DNA of 37,522 bases from assembly GCF_014378035.1 (NCBI RefSeq), contig NZ_JACMOM010000187.1:1-37522 (forward strand). The letters run 5' to 3'. Source of the DNA: Aeromicrobium sp. (GTDB lineage: Bacteria > Actinomycetota > Actinomycetes > Propionibacteriales > Nocardioidaceae). The translations under genes were made by a program, and so were the position numbers. Positions 10,068 through 17,738 of this stretch are shown in pieces. A model generated the notes under the pieces. It had not been told where the DNA came from and did no database searches. It saw only the letters and a list, made by a program, of their open reading frames with translations. Each line of letters begins with the position of its first letter. Positions within the stretch are counted from its first letter, which is position 1.

Positions 10068-10765
10068 GTGGATCCTTCCATTCCCGCCATGCTTCTGAGG
10101 CCTCGCGGTTCCTGCGAAGCCTGCCCGGCCACCATGAGCGTGTCGTGGTGGCTGGACCGGCCGCCTGCCCTCATCGTGACGATGTTGCGTCGGCGCGGCC
10201 ACCGCCGTTGGTCCCGAATCGGGAGGACTTCGGGGGCGCTCGCGTTCGGGTCGCCTACGCGCGGGATCCCGCTGGCTCGACGTAGGCGAGTGTCAGTGAC
10301 GTGAGCTCGCCGATGAACCGCTCGCGCGAGATCGGCGGCTCCTCCAGGACGTGCTGGACTGTGAGGTGATCAACCAGTCGGAACGCTCCGCGACTCGCGG
10401 GTTGTTCAACGGCGCACTGCTCGCCAACGACATCGTCAGTGCGCAAGCACGGCTTCACCTCGCTCGTTTCGCCCGGGTCAGGAGGACGTTCGCCCGAGCG
10501 AGGCTGCTCAGCATGCCGCGACCCTTCCTTGGACGCCAAGGGATGCGAGACCTCGACCTTCCGGTGCGACTCCCGTGGGCCACTGCGGCGATCATCCCGG
10601 TCAACCTCTGGCATCATCACCCGATCGGCCGGACTGCGTGGGGAGAACGGAGGCTGCAGGACCCGGCTGTGCGTCAGCGGCGTGCCCTGACGACGCGGTA
10701 CGTCGGAGATAATGAGCCGGACGTGGCGACGTTGTCGATCCCGTTCGGCGCGGGTCGATCAGACG
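10068..10765. other. 700-bp region without a supported gene
   Basis: Open frames on both strands run through this stretch, but none has a ribosome binding site together with a recognisable domain. A small dyad (TCCCGA and TCGGGA with one base between) lies near 10216-10228. The only protein-like signal is the 43-residue tail at 10255-10386 on the minus strand, listed separately. This may be a decayed gene plus the promoter regions of the two flanking divergent genes. Confidence 0.5.
10255..10386 (-). pseudogene. Possible C-terminal remnant of a TetR-like regulator
   Basis: The last 43 codons of a minus-strand frame read 'FRLVDHLTVQHVLEEPPISR' followed by 'ERFIGELTSLTLAYVEPAG'. This amphipathic pattern resembles the last helix of TetR-type regulators. 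The frame upstream (to 10620) is polar and shows no helix-turn-helix, so if the match is real the gene is broken. Identification is weak and rests on pattern alone. Confidence 0.2.
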
Positions 10766-10771
10766 TAGACT
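10766..10771 (+). promoter_or_regulatory. Candidate -10 box for leaderless DUF2630 mRNA
   Basis: TAGACT ends 6 nt before the ATG at 10778, with no ribosome binding site between. This fits transcription starting at the start codon. Confidence 0.45.
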
Positions 10772-10777
10772 CCCCGC

Positions 10778-11026
10778 ATGACGACAGATCAAGGGATCCA
10801 CGAGCACATCACCGCGTTGGTCGCCGAAGAGAAGATCCTGCGTGAGCAGCTGGGCAAGCACGAGGTCTCCCAGGGCGAGGAGCAGGCGCGACTGAAGCAG
10901 ATCGAGATCGAGCTCGACCAGGCATGGGACCTGCTCCGTCAGCGCAAGGCGCTGCGAGAGACCGGGGGCTCCCCTGACAACGCCTCCGAGCGCACCGGCG
11001 ACGTCGTGGAGAAGTACCTCAACTGA
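10778..11026 (+). CDS. DUF2630 family small coiled-coil protein
   Basis: 82 residues. 'IHEHITALVAEEKILREQL', then 'LKQIEIELDQAWDLLRQRKALRE' and a terminal 'VVEKYLN' are the DUF2630 pattern, conserved in length and sequence among actinobacteria. The chain is almost entirely charged helix and is probably a two-helix coiled coil in the cytoplasm. Function is unknown. The ATG has a TAGACT hexamer 6 nt upstream rather than a ribosome binding site. It converges on the esterase gene, with 10 bp between stops. Confidence 0.85.
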   Translation: MTTDQGIHEHITALVAEEKILREQLGKHEVSQGEEQARLKQIEIELDQAWDLLRQRKALRETGGSPDNASERTGDVVEKYLN

Positions 11027-11036
11027 CCGCGGCCTG

Positions 11037-11933
11037 TCAGGTGATGGGCTCTGCCGCCAGGGCGTTGCGCAGGTGCGCAGCGAGGACGTCGAGCACCGCC
11101 CGGGCCTCCCGCGGGTTGCCGTCGAGGAAGTAGTGGTCGCGCCCTTGAACCACCCGGTGCTCGACGAGCAGCCCCGCGTCGGCGAGGCGTGCGGCGTAAG
11201 CATCGCCCTCGGCACGTAGGGCATCGTGCTCGGCCGTGACGACGACCGTGGGCGGCAGCCCGGTGACATGGTCGACGAACAACGGTGAGGCGTAGGGCTC
11301 CGTACGTCGCGACGCATCTTTGAAGTAGGTCGCACGCACCAGCCTGAGGAGGCCTGGTCCGATCATCGGGTCGGCCACGGTCGACGGCTTGGAGTGGATG
11401 TCCCCCGCGACGTCGAGCGACGGCACGCCGAGCAGCTGCAGGCGAGGTTTCGGGGTGCTCCGGTCTCGGATCTGCAGACAGGCAGATGCGGCAAGGTTGC
11501 CCCCGGCGCTGAAGCCCCCGATCGCGAGACGCTCGGGGTCGAGGCCCCACTCCCCTGCGTTCTCGGCAAGCCAGGCGTACACGTCGTGCGACTGCTCCTG
11601 AGCGACGGGATAGCGCACCTGGGGGGCGACGTCATAGTCGACGTTCACCACAGCGACGCCCGCCTCGGCCACCACGAAACGGCAGAAGAAGTCGTCCATC
11701 TTCGGGAAGCGCATCACGAATCCGCCACCGTGCAGGTGCACATAGACGGGTGGTCGCTCAACACCGGGTGGCAGGTAGAGGTCGACCCGCACCCGTCCGT
11801 GGCGGGTCGGGACCCGCCGCTTGAGTGGTGCCGGCAGGTCTGCGCCGCTGAAGACCAGGCCGTCTCCATGTCGTGCGGTGCGCTTGGCGGCAGCCTGCAT
11901 CATGAGTGCGGTCACGTCCGATGTCAGTCCCAT
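11037..11933 (-). CDS. Alpha/beta hydrolase, hormone-sensitive-lipase type esterase
   Basis: 298 residues, normal for the family. The oxyanion-hole motif HGGG sits at residues 68-71, the nucleophile elbow is GFSAGG near residue 145 (Phe where GDSAGG is usual), the acid is in 'AEHDALR', and the catalytic His is in 'QGRDHYF'. Together these define a bacterial HSL/family IV esterase acting on acyl esters, probably in the cytoplasm, as no signal peptide is present. The substrate is unknown. The start is ATG 11933, close to the beginning of the divergently transcribed MBL-fold gene, so the two genes share a roughly 50-bp promoter region. Confidence 0.88.
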   Translation of the reverse strand: MGLTSDVTALMMQAAAKRTARHGDGLVFSGADLPAPLKRRVPTRHGRVRVDLYLPPGVERPPVYVHLHGGGFVMRFPKMDDFFCRFVVAEAGVAVVNVDYDVAPQVRYPVAQEQSHDVYAWLAENAGEWGLDPERLAIGGFSAGGNLAASACLQIRDRSTPKPRLQLLGVPSLDVAGDIHSKPSTVADPMIGPGLLRLVRATYFKDASRRTEPYASPLFVDHVTGLPPTVVVTAEHDALRAEGDAYAARLADAGLLVEHRVVQGRDHYFLDGNPREARAVLDVLAAHLRNALAAEPIT

Positions 11934-11980
11934 GTCCGTGCTTCGACACCACCGGCCCCGATGTTGGGTGCGGGTGCAAG

Positions 11981-12634
11981 ATGGACGCCATGCAGATCAC
12001 TCGCTTCGGACACGCAGCCGTCCTCGTGGAGGCGGCCGACACCCGTGTCCTGATTGATCCGGGCATGTTCAGCCTCTCCGAGGTCTTCGAGCTGGAAGAC
12101 CTCGACGCCATCGTGGTGACGCACCAGCATCCCGACCACATCGATGGCCAGCGCGCTCCGGCCCTGCTCGAGCGCAACCCCGGCGCCGTCCTGATCTCCG
12201 ACCCGCACAGTGCGACATCGCTGGGGTTCGGTGACTGGCAGCCCAACGCCGATGGGCTCGACACCCACATCAAGGGTGTGACGGTCTGCGGTGTCGGGGC
12301 CGAGCACGCGGTGATCCTGCCGATGATCCCCCGCGTGGCCAACATCGGCGTGTTGCTCGCTGCAGAGGGCGAGCCGACGTTGTTTCACCCCGGCGACTCC
12401 TACGAGCACGCGCCTCCTGGCGTCGACATCCTGGCGCTCCCTGTCTCCGCGCCGTGGGCCAAGGTCAGCGAGACGATTGACTTCATCACCCGCGTCGCGC
12501 CGAAGACGCTGTTCCCCATCCACGACTGCACGATCTCCGAGGTCGGATACGGCGTCTACTGGCAGCAGATCGTCGGCTTCGGTGGCGTGGACGACAGCCG
12601 CCGACTTGGTCAGGCTGACTCGATCGTCGTCTGA
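11981..12634 (+). CDS. Metallo-beta-lactamase-fold hydrolase (UlaG/YtkL-like)
   Basis: 217 residues from ATG 11981; an ATG at 11990 gives 'MQITRFGHAAVLVE', which looks equally like the family N-terminus. The metal-binding block THQHPDHIDG gives H-x-H-x-D-H, and later ligands are in 'FHPGDSYEH' and 'LFPIHDC'. Small proteins of this type are Zn-dependent hydrolases of undefined substrate, probably cytoplasmic. It is divergent from the esterase gene and ends 73 bp before the XRE-MurA gene, which has its own promoter. Confidence 0.85.
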   Translation: MDAMQITRFGHAAVLVEAADTRVLIDPGMFSLSEVFELEDLDAIVVTHQHPDHIDGQRAPALLERNPGAVLISDPHSATSLGFGDWQPNADGLDTHIKGVTVCGVGAEHAVILPMIPRVANIGVLLAAEGEPTLFHPGDSYEHAPPGVDILALPVSAPWAKVSETIDFITRVAPKTLFPIHDCTISEVGYGVYWQQIVGFGGVDDSRRLGQADSIVV

Positions 12635-12644
12635 CATTCCGGTG

Positions 12645-12700
12645 TTGACCTCCCTCCATCCCAACTGGACAATTGAGTTATCTCACAACAGAGATAAGGT
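12645..12700 (+). promoter_or_regulatory. Two overlapping candidate promoters of the XRE-MurA gene
   Basis: TTGACC (12645-12650) and GACAAT (12668-12673) are 17 bp apart. A second pair, TTGAGT (12673-12678) and TAAGGT (12695-12700), is 16 bp apart and ends 7 nt before the ATG, fit for a leaderless start. The perfect dyad at 12678-12697 covers the initiation zone of the first and the spacer and -10 of the second. Confidence 0.55.
12678..12697. promoter_or_regulatory. Perfect dyad operator upstream of XRE-MurA
   Basis: TTATCTC and GAGATAA are exact complements separated by six bases, and lie 11 nt from the ATG. The first protein domain encoded downstream is an XRE-type helix-turn-helix, so autoregulation is the simplest reading. 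The dyad is seen; the regulator is inferred. Confidence 0.65.
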
Positions 12701-12707
12701 GGAACAC

Positions 12708-14243
12708 ATGACTGTGCGCGATGACTACCTGAGCCGGATCGGTGCCCTCATCAGGGACGCCCGACACCACAGCGGACTCACCCAGGCCGAGCTGGCCCTC
12801 GAGCTCAAGACCAGCCAGAGCGCGGTCAATCGCATCGAGAAGGGCCAGCAGAACCTCACTCTCGACATGCTTGCCCGCATCGGCAGCGCTCTGGACTCCG
12901 AGCTCGTGACGGTCGGCACCTCCGGCCCCAGCCACCTTCGCGTTGCCGGCGGAACCACGCTCTCCGGTGCCATTGACGTCAAGTCGAGCAAGAACGCGGG
13001 CGTCGGCCTGCTCTGCGCCTGTCTCCTCAACGCCGGCACCACCGTGCTCCGCAAGGTTGCGCGCATCGAAGAGGTCAACCGTCTGCTGGAGGTGCTGACG
13101 TCGATCGGCGTCAAGGCCACCTGGCTCAACGACCAGAACGACCTCGAGCTGATAGTGCCGGCGACCCTCGACCTCGCCGCGATGGACGCCGATGCAGCCC
13201 GTCGCACGCGCAGCATCATCATGTTCCTCGGCCCGCTGATGCACCGCTACGACGACTTCGAGCTGCCGTATGCGGGCGGCTGCGACCTCGGCACGCGCAC
13301 CGTGGAGCCGCACATGACTGCTTTGCGCCCCTTCGGTCTGAAGGTCGTGGCAACAGATGGCAGCTATCACGCAACCCACGCCGCGGGCGTCGGGCCGGAG
13401 CGGCCGATCGTGCTCACCGAGCGCGGGGACACCGTCACGGAGAACGCGCTGCTCGCTGCCGCCCGCTACGACGGCGTCACCACGATCCGCAACGCCAGCC
13501 CCAACTACATGGTGCAGGACCTGTGCTTCTTCCTCGTCAAGCTGGGAGTCGGCATCGAGGGCATCGGCACGACGACGTTGCGCATCACCGGCAAGCCGGT
13601 CATCAACTGCGATGTCGACTACGCGCCGAGCGAAGACCCCATCGAGGCCATGAGCCTCATCGCTGCCGCGATTGTCACCAAGTCAAGCATCACGGTCCGC
13701 CGGGTGCCGATCGAGTTCATGGAGATCGAGCTCGCCCTGCTGGAGGAGATGGGATTCCAGTACGACCGGACCGAGGAATATCCGGCAGAGAACGGCGCCA
13801 CCCGTCTGGTCGACATCACGACGCACCCTTCGGCCTTGCACGCCCCGATCGACAAGATCCACCCCATGCCCTTCCCGGGCCTGAACATCGACAACCTGCC
13901 GTTCTTCGCCGTCATCGCCGCGACGGCCGAGGGTCAGACGATGCTGCACGACTGGGTGTACGAGAACCGGGCCATCTACCTGACCGAGCTCAACAAGCTC
14001 GGGGCACAGGTCAAGCTGCTCGATCCGCACCGGGTGCTCATCGAGGGACCGACCCACTGGAGCGGTGCCGAGCTGATCTGCCCTCCGGCGCTGCGTCCCG
14101 CCGTCGTGATCCTGCTAGCCATGCTCGCCGCGAAGGGCACTTCCGTGCTGCGCAGCGTGTACGTCATCAATCGCGGCTACGAAGACCTCGCCGAGCGCCT
14201 CAACGCCCTCGGTGCGCAGATCGAGACGTTCCGCGACATCTGA
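12708..14243 (+). CDS. XRE helix-turn-helix fused to UDP-GlcNAc 1-carboxyvinyltransferase (MurA-like)
   Basis: 511 residues. Residues 8-63 are an XRE/Cro HTH ('LIRDARHHSGLTQAELALEL', 'SQSAVNRIEKGQQNL'). From residue 77 on, an EPSP-synthase/MurA fold follows with 'SGAIDVKSSKNAGV' (Lys95, Asn96 at the PEP/UDP-GlcNAc site) and 'YAGGCDLGTRTVEPH', in which Cys192 corresponds to the fosfomycin-target cysteine of MurA. Length after the HTH, about 435, equals a normal MurA. The enzyme would transfer enolpyruvate to UDP-GlcNAc, the first committed peptidoglycan step. HTH-MurA fusions are known in actinobacteria, usually as a second copy; whether it is catalytic, regulatory or both is unsettled. A dyad operator overlaps its promoters. 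Confidence 0.9.
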   Translation: MTVRDDYLSRIGALIRDARHHSGLTQAELALELKTSQSAVNRIEKGQQNLTLDMLARIGSALDSELVTVGTSGPSHLRVAGGTTLSGAIDVKSSKNAGVGLLCACLLNAGTTVLRKVARIEEVNRLLEVLTSIGVKATWLNDQNDLELIVPATLDLAAMDADAARRTRSIIMFLGPLMHRYDDFELPYAGGCDLGTRTVEPHMTALRPFGLKVVATDGSYHATHAAGVGPERPIVLTERGDTVTENALLAAARYDGVTTIRNASPNYMVQDLCFFLVKLGVGIEGIGTTTLRITGKPVINCDVDYAPSEDPIEAMSLIAAAIVTKSSITVRRVPIEFMEIELALLEEMGFQYDRTEEYPAENGATRLVDITTHPSALHAPIDKIHPMPFPGLNIDNLPFFAVIAATAEGQTMLHDWVYENRAIYLTELNKLGAQVKLLDPHRVLIEGPTHWSGAELICPPALRPAVVILLAMLAAKGTSVLRSVYVINRGYEDLAERLNALGAQIETFRDI

Positions 14244-14281
14244 GCCTCGGGACGGGGGTTCTCGCTGAGCCAGTGAGGGCA

Positions 14282-14287
14282 TAGCGT
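14282..14287 (+). promoter_or_regulatory. Candidate -10 box for leaderless glycerophosphodiesterase mRNA
   Basis: TAGCGT ends 6 nt before the GTG at 14294. Just upstream, CTCGCTG (14261-14267) and CAGTGAG (14271-14277) can form a 7-bp hairpin with one G-U pair and a 3-nt loop that could be a weak terminator for the MurA-like gene. Confidence 0.4.
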
Positions 14288-14293
14288 GATCGT

Positions 14294-15067
14294 GTGTCCG
14301 GCTTCCTCGACTCCCCCACACCACTCGCCTTCGCGCACCGGGGTGGTGCCATGACCACGGAGAACGTCGGCATCGAGAACTCGCTCGCCGCGTTCGCGCA
14401 CGCCTACCGGCTGGGTTACCGGTACTTCGAGACTGACGTCAGGTGCTCGGCAGACGGGGTTGTCTACGCCGTGCACGACAAGGCTCTCGATCGACTGACC
14501 GGCAGCCCCGACCTCGTCGGGTCGATGGGCGCCGAGCAGCTCGACCTGCAGCGCCTCGACCAGCGCGAGCCGTTGACCCGACTGGGCGCCATCTACGACG
14601 CCTTTCCCGAGGCCAGGCTCAACATCGACGTGAAGTCCGACGAGACGCTCGAGGCGACCTGTGCGGTCGTCGAGGCACATGACGCTGTGCAGCGCACCTG
14701 CCTCGCCTCGTTCTCTCATCGACGGCTCCGCCGCCTCCGACGCAGGCTCCCGGGGGTCGCGACGTCCGCGTCCATGGTGGAGGTCATCGTCTTCATGATG
14801 CTGCCGACCTTCGCACTCAAGATGCTCCGACGCTCACAGCCGGTGTGCCTCCAGGTGCCTCCCAGGAGCAGAGGGGTCAGGGTCGTCACCCGACGCTTCA
14901 TCGACCGGGCGCACGCGCTCGGCCTGCAGGTGCACGTCTGGACCATCGACGACGCTCTTCAGATCAACCGGCTCCTCGACCTCGGCGTCGACGGCATCAT
15001 CACCGACCGGACCGACGTCCTCAAGGACGTCCTGATCGCCCGAGGCATCTGGAGGGACCACGCATGA
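14294..15067 (+). CDS. Glycerophosphodiester phosphodiesterase
   Basis: 257 residues from GTG 14294. The GDPD TIM-barrel signatures are in order: 'AFAHRGG' (His15, Arg16), 'GIENSLAAF', 'YFETDVRCSADG' (Glu46, Asp48), 'AVHD' (His61), 'NIDVKSD', and near the end 'HVWTIDDALQINRLLDLGVDGIITD'. The metal and catalytic residues are complete. It should cleave glycerophosphodiesters to glycerol 3-phosphate and an alcohol; no signal peptide is visible, so it is likely cytoplasmic or membrane associated through the hydrophobic stretch near residues 155-170. Its TGA overlaps the ATG of the UMF1 transporter (ATGA), so the two are translationally coupled, a pairing that suggests transport and turnover of a related metabolite. 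Confidence 0.9.
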   Translation: MSGFLDSPTPLAFAHRGGAMTTENVGIENSLAAFAHAYRLGYRYFETDVRCSADGVVYAVHDKALDRLTGSPDLVGSMGAEQLDLQRLDQREPLTRLGAIYDAFPEARLNIDVKSDETLEATCAVVEAHDAVQRTCLASFSHRRLRRLRRRLPGVATSASMVEVIVFMMLPTFALKMLRRSQPVCLQVPPRSRGVRVVTRRFIDRAHALGLQVHVWTIDDALQINRLLDLGVDGIITDRTDVLKDVLIARGIWRDHA

Positions 15068-16416
15068 GCGTCAAGGCCAACCCGGAGCAGAAGGCGTGGT
15101 TCTTCTACGACTGGGCGAACTCCGCCTACATCACGACGATCGGCACCGTCCTGTTCGCTCCGTACCTCACGAGCGTCGCCGAGAGGGCCGCCTGCGGGTT
15201 CGTCGGCGACGAGGACCGCAAGTGCACCGAGAACCTCTCGGTTCTGGGGCTGTCGGTCTCGGCGGGCTCGTTGGTCTTCTACGTCGTGACGATCTCGACC
15301 GTCCTGTCGGCGTTCATCCTGCCCATCGTCGGGGCGATCGCGGACCGGTCAGAGTCCAAACGCACCATGATGGCTCGCCTCGCCTGGGGCGGAGCGGCCG
15401 TTGCGGCCCTGATGTTCTTCGTCACCGGCTCCAACTGGCAGCTCGGCGCCGGTCTGCTGCTCGTGGCGAACATCTTTTACGCCTCCTCGATCGTGGTGTA
15501 CGACGCGATCCTCATCGAGGTTGCCGGGCCCGACGAACGAGATCGCATCTCATCGCAGGGCTGGGCATTCGGCTACCTCGGCGGCGGGTTGCTGCTGGCC
15601 ATCAACCTGGCACTCGTCACAGTGCTCCCGTTCGGTCTCTCAACGGAGATGGCGGTGCGCATCAGCCTGCTCTCGGCGGCGGTGTGGTGGGCCTACTTCA
15701 CCTTCATCCCCTACCGCGGCATCAAGGACAGGGCGCCGCGCGGGGCCGTGCCGGTCGAAGGAACAACGCTGCTGCAGCGCAGCTTCGGGCAGCTGTTCCG
15801 CACGCTCCGCGAGCTCCGCAACTATCCGCAGACGCTGCTCTTCCTTGCCGCCTACCTGCTCTACAACGACGGCATCCAGACGGTGATCTACTCGGCGTCC
15901 GTCTACGGCGACAAAGAGCTCGGGTTCGGCACCAGCGTCCTGATCGCCATCATCCTGATCGTCCAGTTCGTGGCCTTCGCCGGTGCGCTGATCTTCGGCC
16001 GGCTCGCGGCGCGGATCGGGAGCCACCGCACCATCATGGGCGGACTCGTCGTCTGGGTGTTCGTGGTGTGCGCCGGCTACTTCCTGCCGGAGAAGCAGAT
16101 CGTGCCTTTCTTGTTGCTCGCGGTGGCCATCGGTCTCGTTCTCGGTGGAACGCAGGCACTGTCGAGGTCGTTCTTCTCCCAGCTCATCCCGCGCGGCCGG
16201 GAGGCGGAGTACTTCAGCCTCTACCAGGCGTGCGAGCGGGGGACGAGCTGGCTCGGCACCCTGGTCTTCGGTGTCGTCCACCAGCTCACCAACTCCTACC
16301 GACCCGCCATCCTCGCGCTGATCCTGTTCTTCGTGGTGGGTGGCGGACTGCTCTACAGGCTCGACCCGCGCAAGGGAATCATCGAGGCCGGCAACGAGGT
16401 TCCCGCGATCGTGTGA
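15064..16416 (+). CDS. UMF1-family MFS transporter (Atg22-like)
   Basis: 450 residues from ATG 15064; an in-frame extension upstream lies inside the glycerophosphodiesterase gene and is rejected. 'AWFFYDWANSAYITTIGTVLFAPYL' split over the first helix is the UMF1 hallmark. About twelve hydrophobic helices follow, with the 'ADRSESKRTMM' loop between helices 2 and 3 and 'GGTQALSRSFFSQLIPRGRE' in the C-terminal half. Members are related to the yeast vacuolar effluxer Atg22; the bacterial substrate is unknown. It sits in the cytoplasmic membrane and overlaps the upstream GDPD gene by 4 bp. Two cysteines in the first outer loop (Ala-Cys-Gly, Lys-Cys-Thr) could pair. Confidence 0.88.
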   Translation: MSVKANPEQKAWFFYDWANSAYITTIGTVLFAPYLTSVAERAACGFVGDEDRKCTENLSVLGLSVSAGSLVFYVVTISTVLSAFILPIVGAIADRSESKRTMMARLAWGGAAVAALMFFVTGSNWQLGAGLLLVANIFYASSIVVYDAILIEVAGPDERDRISSQGWAFGYLGGGLLLAINLALVTVLPFGLSTEMAVRISLLSAAVWWAYFTFIPYRGIKDRAPRGAVPVEGTTLLQRSFGQLFRTLRELRNYPQTLLFLAAYLLYNDGIQTVIYSASVYGDKELGFGTSVLIAIILIVQFVAFAGALIFGRLAARIGSHRTIMGGLVVWVFVVCAGYFLPEKQIVPFLLLAVAIGLVLGGTQALSRSFFSQLIPRGREAEYFSLYQACERGTSWLGTLVFGVVHQLTNSYRPAILALILFFVVGGGLLYRLDPRKGIIEAGNEVPAIV

Positions 16417-16465
16417 CGCATGGGACCTTCGCGTGACCCACTGGTCAGAACCACTTACCGTTCAG

Positions 16466-16492
16466 GGGAATCTCACGTGGGTCCGATACGTT
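16466..16492 (+). promoter_or_regulatory. SigR/SigH-type promoter of rbpA
   Basis: GGGAAT (16466-16471) and GTT (16490-16492) are 18 bp apart, the exact SigR/SigH consensus for disulfide-stress ECF sigma factors. The start codon is 31 bp downstream. rbpA is a known SigR target in Streptomyces, which supports the call. Confidence 0.75.
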
Positions 16493-16523
16493 AAAGTTGG
16501 TACGGCAACGAGAGGGGACTCAC

Positions 16524-16904
16524 ATGGCTGAACGTGCATTGCGAGGCGCGCGACTCGGAACACAGAGCTTCGAGGACGAGCGTGGCGTGGAGATGGCTCC
16601 CCGTCAACAGGTCGAGTACGTGTGCCCCGATGGGCACTCGTTCTCGGTCACCATGGCGGACGAGGCAGAGATTCCGTTCGAATGGGAAGACCCCAAGACA
16701 GGCCAGATCGGCCGCCAGCTCAATGGCGTCAAGCCAGAGGGCAAGGCTGAAAAGCCAGTGCGCACACACTGGGACATGTTGCTGGAGCGTCGTTCGGTCG
16801 ACGAGCTGGAAGAGATCCTCACCGAGCGGCTCGACCTGCTCCGTCGTGGAGAGATCGGCCCGCCGCACCTGCACCGCGCCAGCAAGAAGAAGAAGAGCGC
16901 TTAA
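16524..16904 (+). CDS. rbpA: RNA polymerase-binding protein RbpA
   Basis: 126 residues from ATG 16524, with GAGAGGGG about 6 nt upstream; a longer frame start is rejected because it runs into the promoter. 'RALRGARLGTQSFEDERGVE', 'VEYVCPDGHSFSVTMADEAE', 'PFEWEDPKTG' and the C-terminal sigma-interaction domain 'HWDMLLERRSVDELEEILTE' are near-invariant in RbpA, and the length is normal with a lysine-rich tail. RbpA binds the principal sigma factor and core RNA polymerase, stabilises open complexes and affects rifampicin tolerance. Only one Cys (in Val-Cys-Pro) remains of the RbpA zinc site type seen in some actinobacteria. Its promoter is of the thiol-stress SigR class. Confidence 0.97.
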   Translation: MAERALRGARLGTQSFEDERGVEMAPRQQVEYVCPDGHSFSVTMADEAEIPFEWEDPKTGQIGRQLNGVKPEGKAEKPVRTHWDMLLERRSVDELEEILTERLDLLRRGEIGPPHLHRASKKKKSA

Positions 16905-16937
16905 ATCACCGGGGTGGCCGTCACGCACTGCTGCCCC

Positions 16938-16975
16938 ACACCGAAAGACCCCGGCCCCGGCCGGGGTCTTGGTGT
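16938..16975. terminator. Strong bidirectional terminator between rbpA and ppm1
   Basis: Arms of 12 bp (16945-16956 and 16959-16970) pair perfectly around a 2-nt loop, with an outer ACACC/GGTGT pairing that extends the stem beyond a 2-nt bulge. It lies between convergent stops and has short T or A runs on each side, so it should act in both directions. Confidence 0.9.
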
Positions 16976-16982
16976 TTCACCC

Positions 16983-17732
16983 TCATACCGAGGTGGAGTG
17001 CGGTGTCCGATCTCGGCGCAGCGACCGTGGGACGAGCCGTGCAAGGCCCCACACCGTGACCCGCCACAAGGCCTCACGCACGATCGCGCCGCTCATCTTG
17101 GACTCCCCGCGCTCGCGCTCGACGAACGTGATCGGCACTTCGACGATCGACATGCCCTCGGCCAAGACGCGCCTGGCCATGTCGATCTGGAAGCAGTAGC
17201 CCTGCGAGGCGACCTCGTCGAGCGGGAGTCGCTCGAGGGTTGCCCGTCGGAAGGCGCGGTAACCGCCCGTGGCGTCGCGCACGTGGATTCCCAGCATGAT
17301 TCGGGCGTAGAGGGTTCCCCCGCGCGAGATCATGCGTCGGTGCCACGGCCAGTTGACGACTCCGCCGCCGGGCACCCAGCGTGAGCCGAGCACGAGGTCG
17401 GCGCCTGCGGCACTGGTGCTGAGGAGTCGTTCGAGCTCCTCGGGCAGATGCGAGCCGTCGGCATCCATCTCGACCAGCACGTCGTAGCCACGGTCGAGGC
17501 CCCAGGCGAATCCGGCCCGATACGCCGAACCGAGGCCCTGCTTGGACTCGCGATGCAGAACGTGGACCCGCGGGTCCACGGCAAGACGGTCGGCGATGTC
17601 ACCGGTGCCGTCAGGCGAGCCGTCGTCTGCAACCAGGATGTCGACGCCGGGCTGGCAGGTGTGGACCCGGTTCACGATGAGCTCGAGATTGGCCGACTCG
17701 TTGAACGTCGGGATGATGACAAGCGTCCGCAC
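16983..17732 (-). CDS. ppm1: Polyprenol monophosphomannose synthase (GT2)
   Basis: 249 residues from GTG 17732, with GGGGTGAGG just upstream inside the lnt 3' end. A GT2 fold is clear: 'VIIPTFNESANLELIV', 'ILVADDGSPDGTGDIAD' (nucleotide-sugar Asp residues), 'KQGLGSAYRAGF', 'VEMDADGSHLPEEL' (metal DxD), 'GSRWVPGGGVVNWPWHR' and 'DATGGYRAFRR'. The enzyme transfers mannose from GDP-mannose to polyprenyl phosphate at the inner membrane face, making the donor for lipoglycan and protein mannosylation. In Mycobacterium tuberculosis this domain is fused to Lnt, whereas here the two are adjacent genes 6 bp apart, as in M. smegmatis. The downstream side ends at the strong terminator shared with rbpA. 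Confidence 0.93.
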   Translation of the reverse strand: MRTLVIIPTFNESANLELIVNRVHTCQPGVDILVADDGSPDGTGDIADRLAVDPRVHVLHRESKQGLGSAYRAGFAWGLDRGYDVLVEMDADGSHLPEELERLLSTSAAGADLVLGSRWVPGGGVVNWPWHRRMISRGGTLYARIMLGIHVRDATGGYRAFRRATLERLPLDEVASQGYCFQIDMARRVLAEGMSIVEVPITFVERERGESKMSGAIVREALWRVTVWGLARLVPRSLRRDRTPHSTSV

Positions 17733-17738
17733 GATGCC

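Noticed and set aside
10351-10845. Plus-strand open frame running into the DUF2630 gene
   Set aside because: No recognisable domain, and it overlaps the strongly supported DUF2630 start in another frame.
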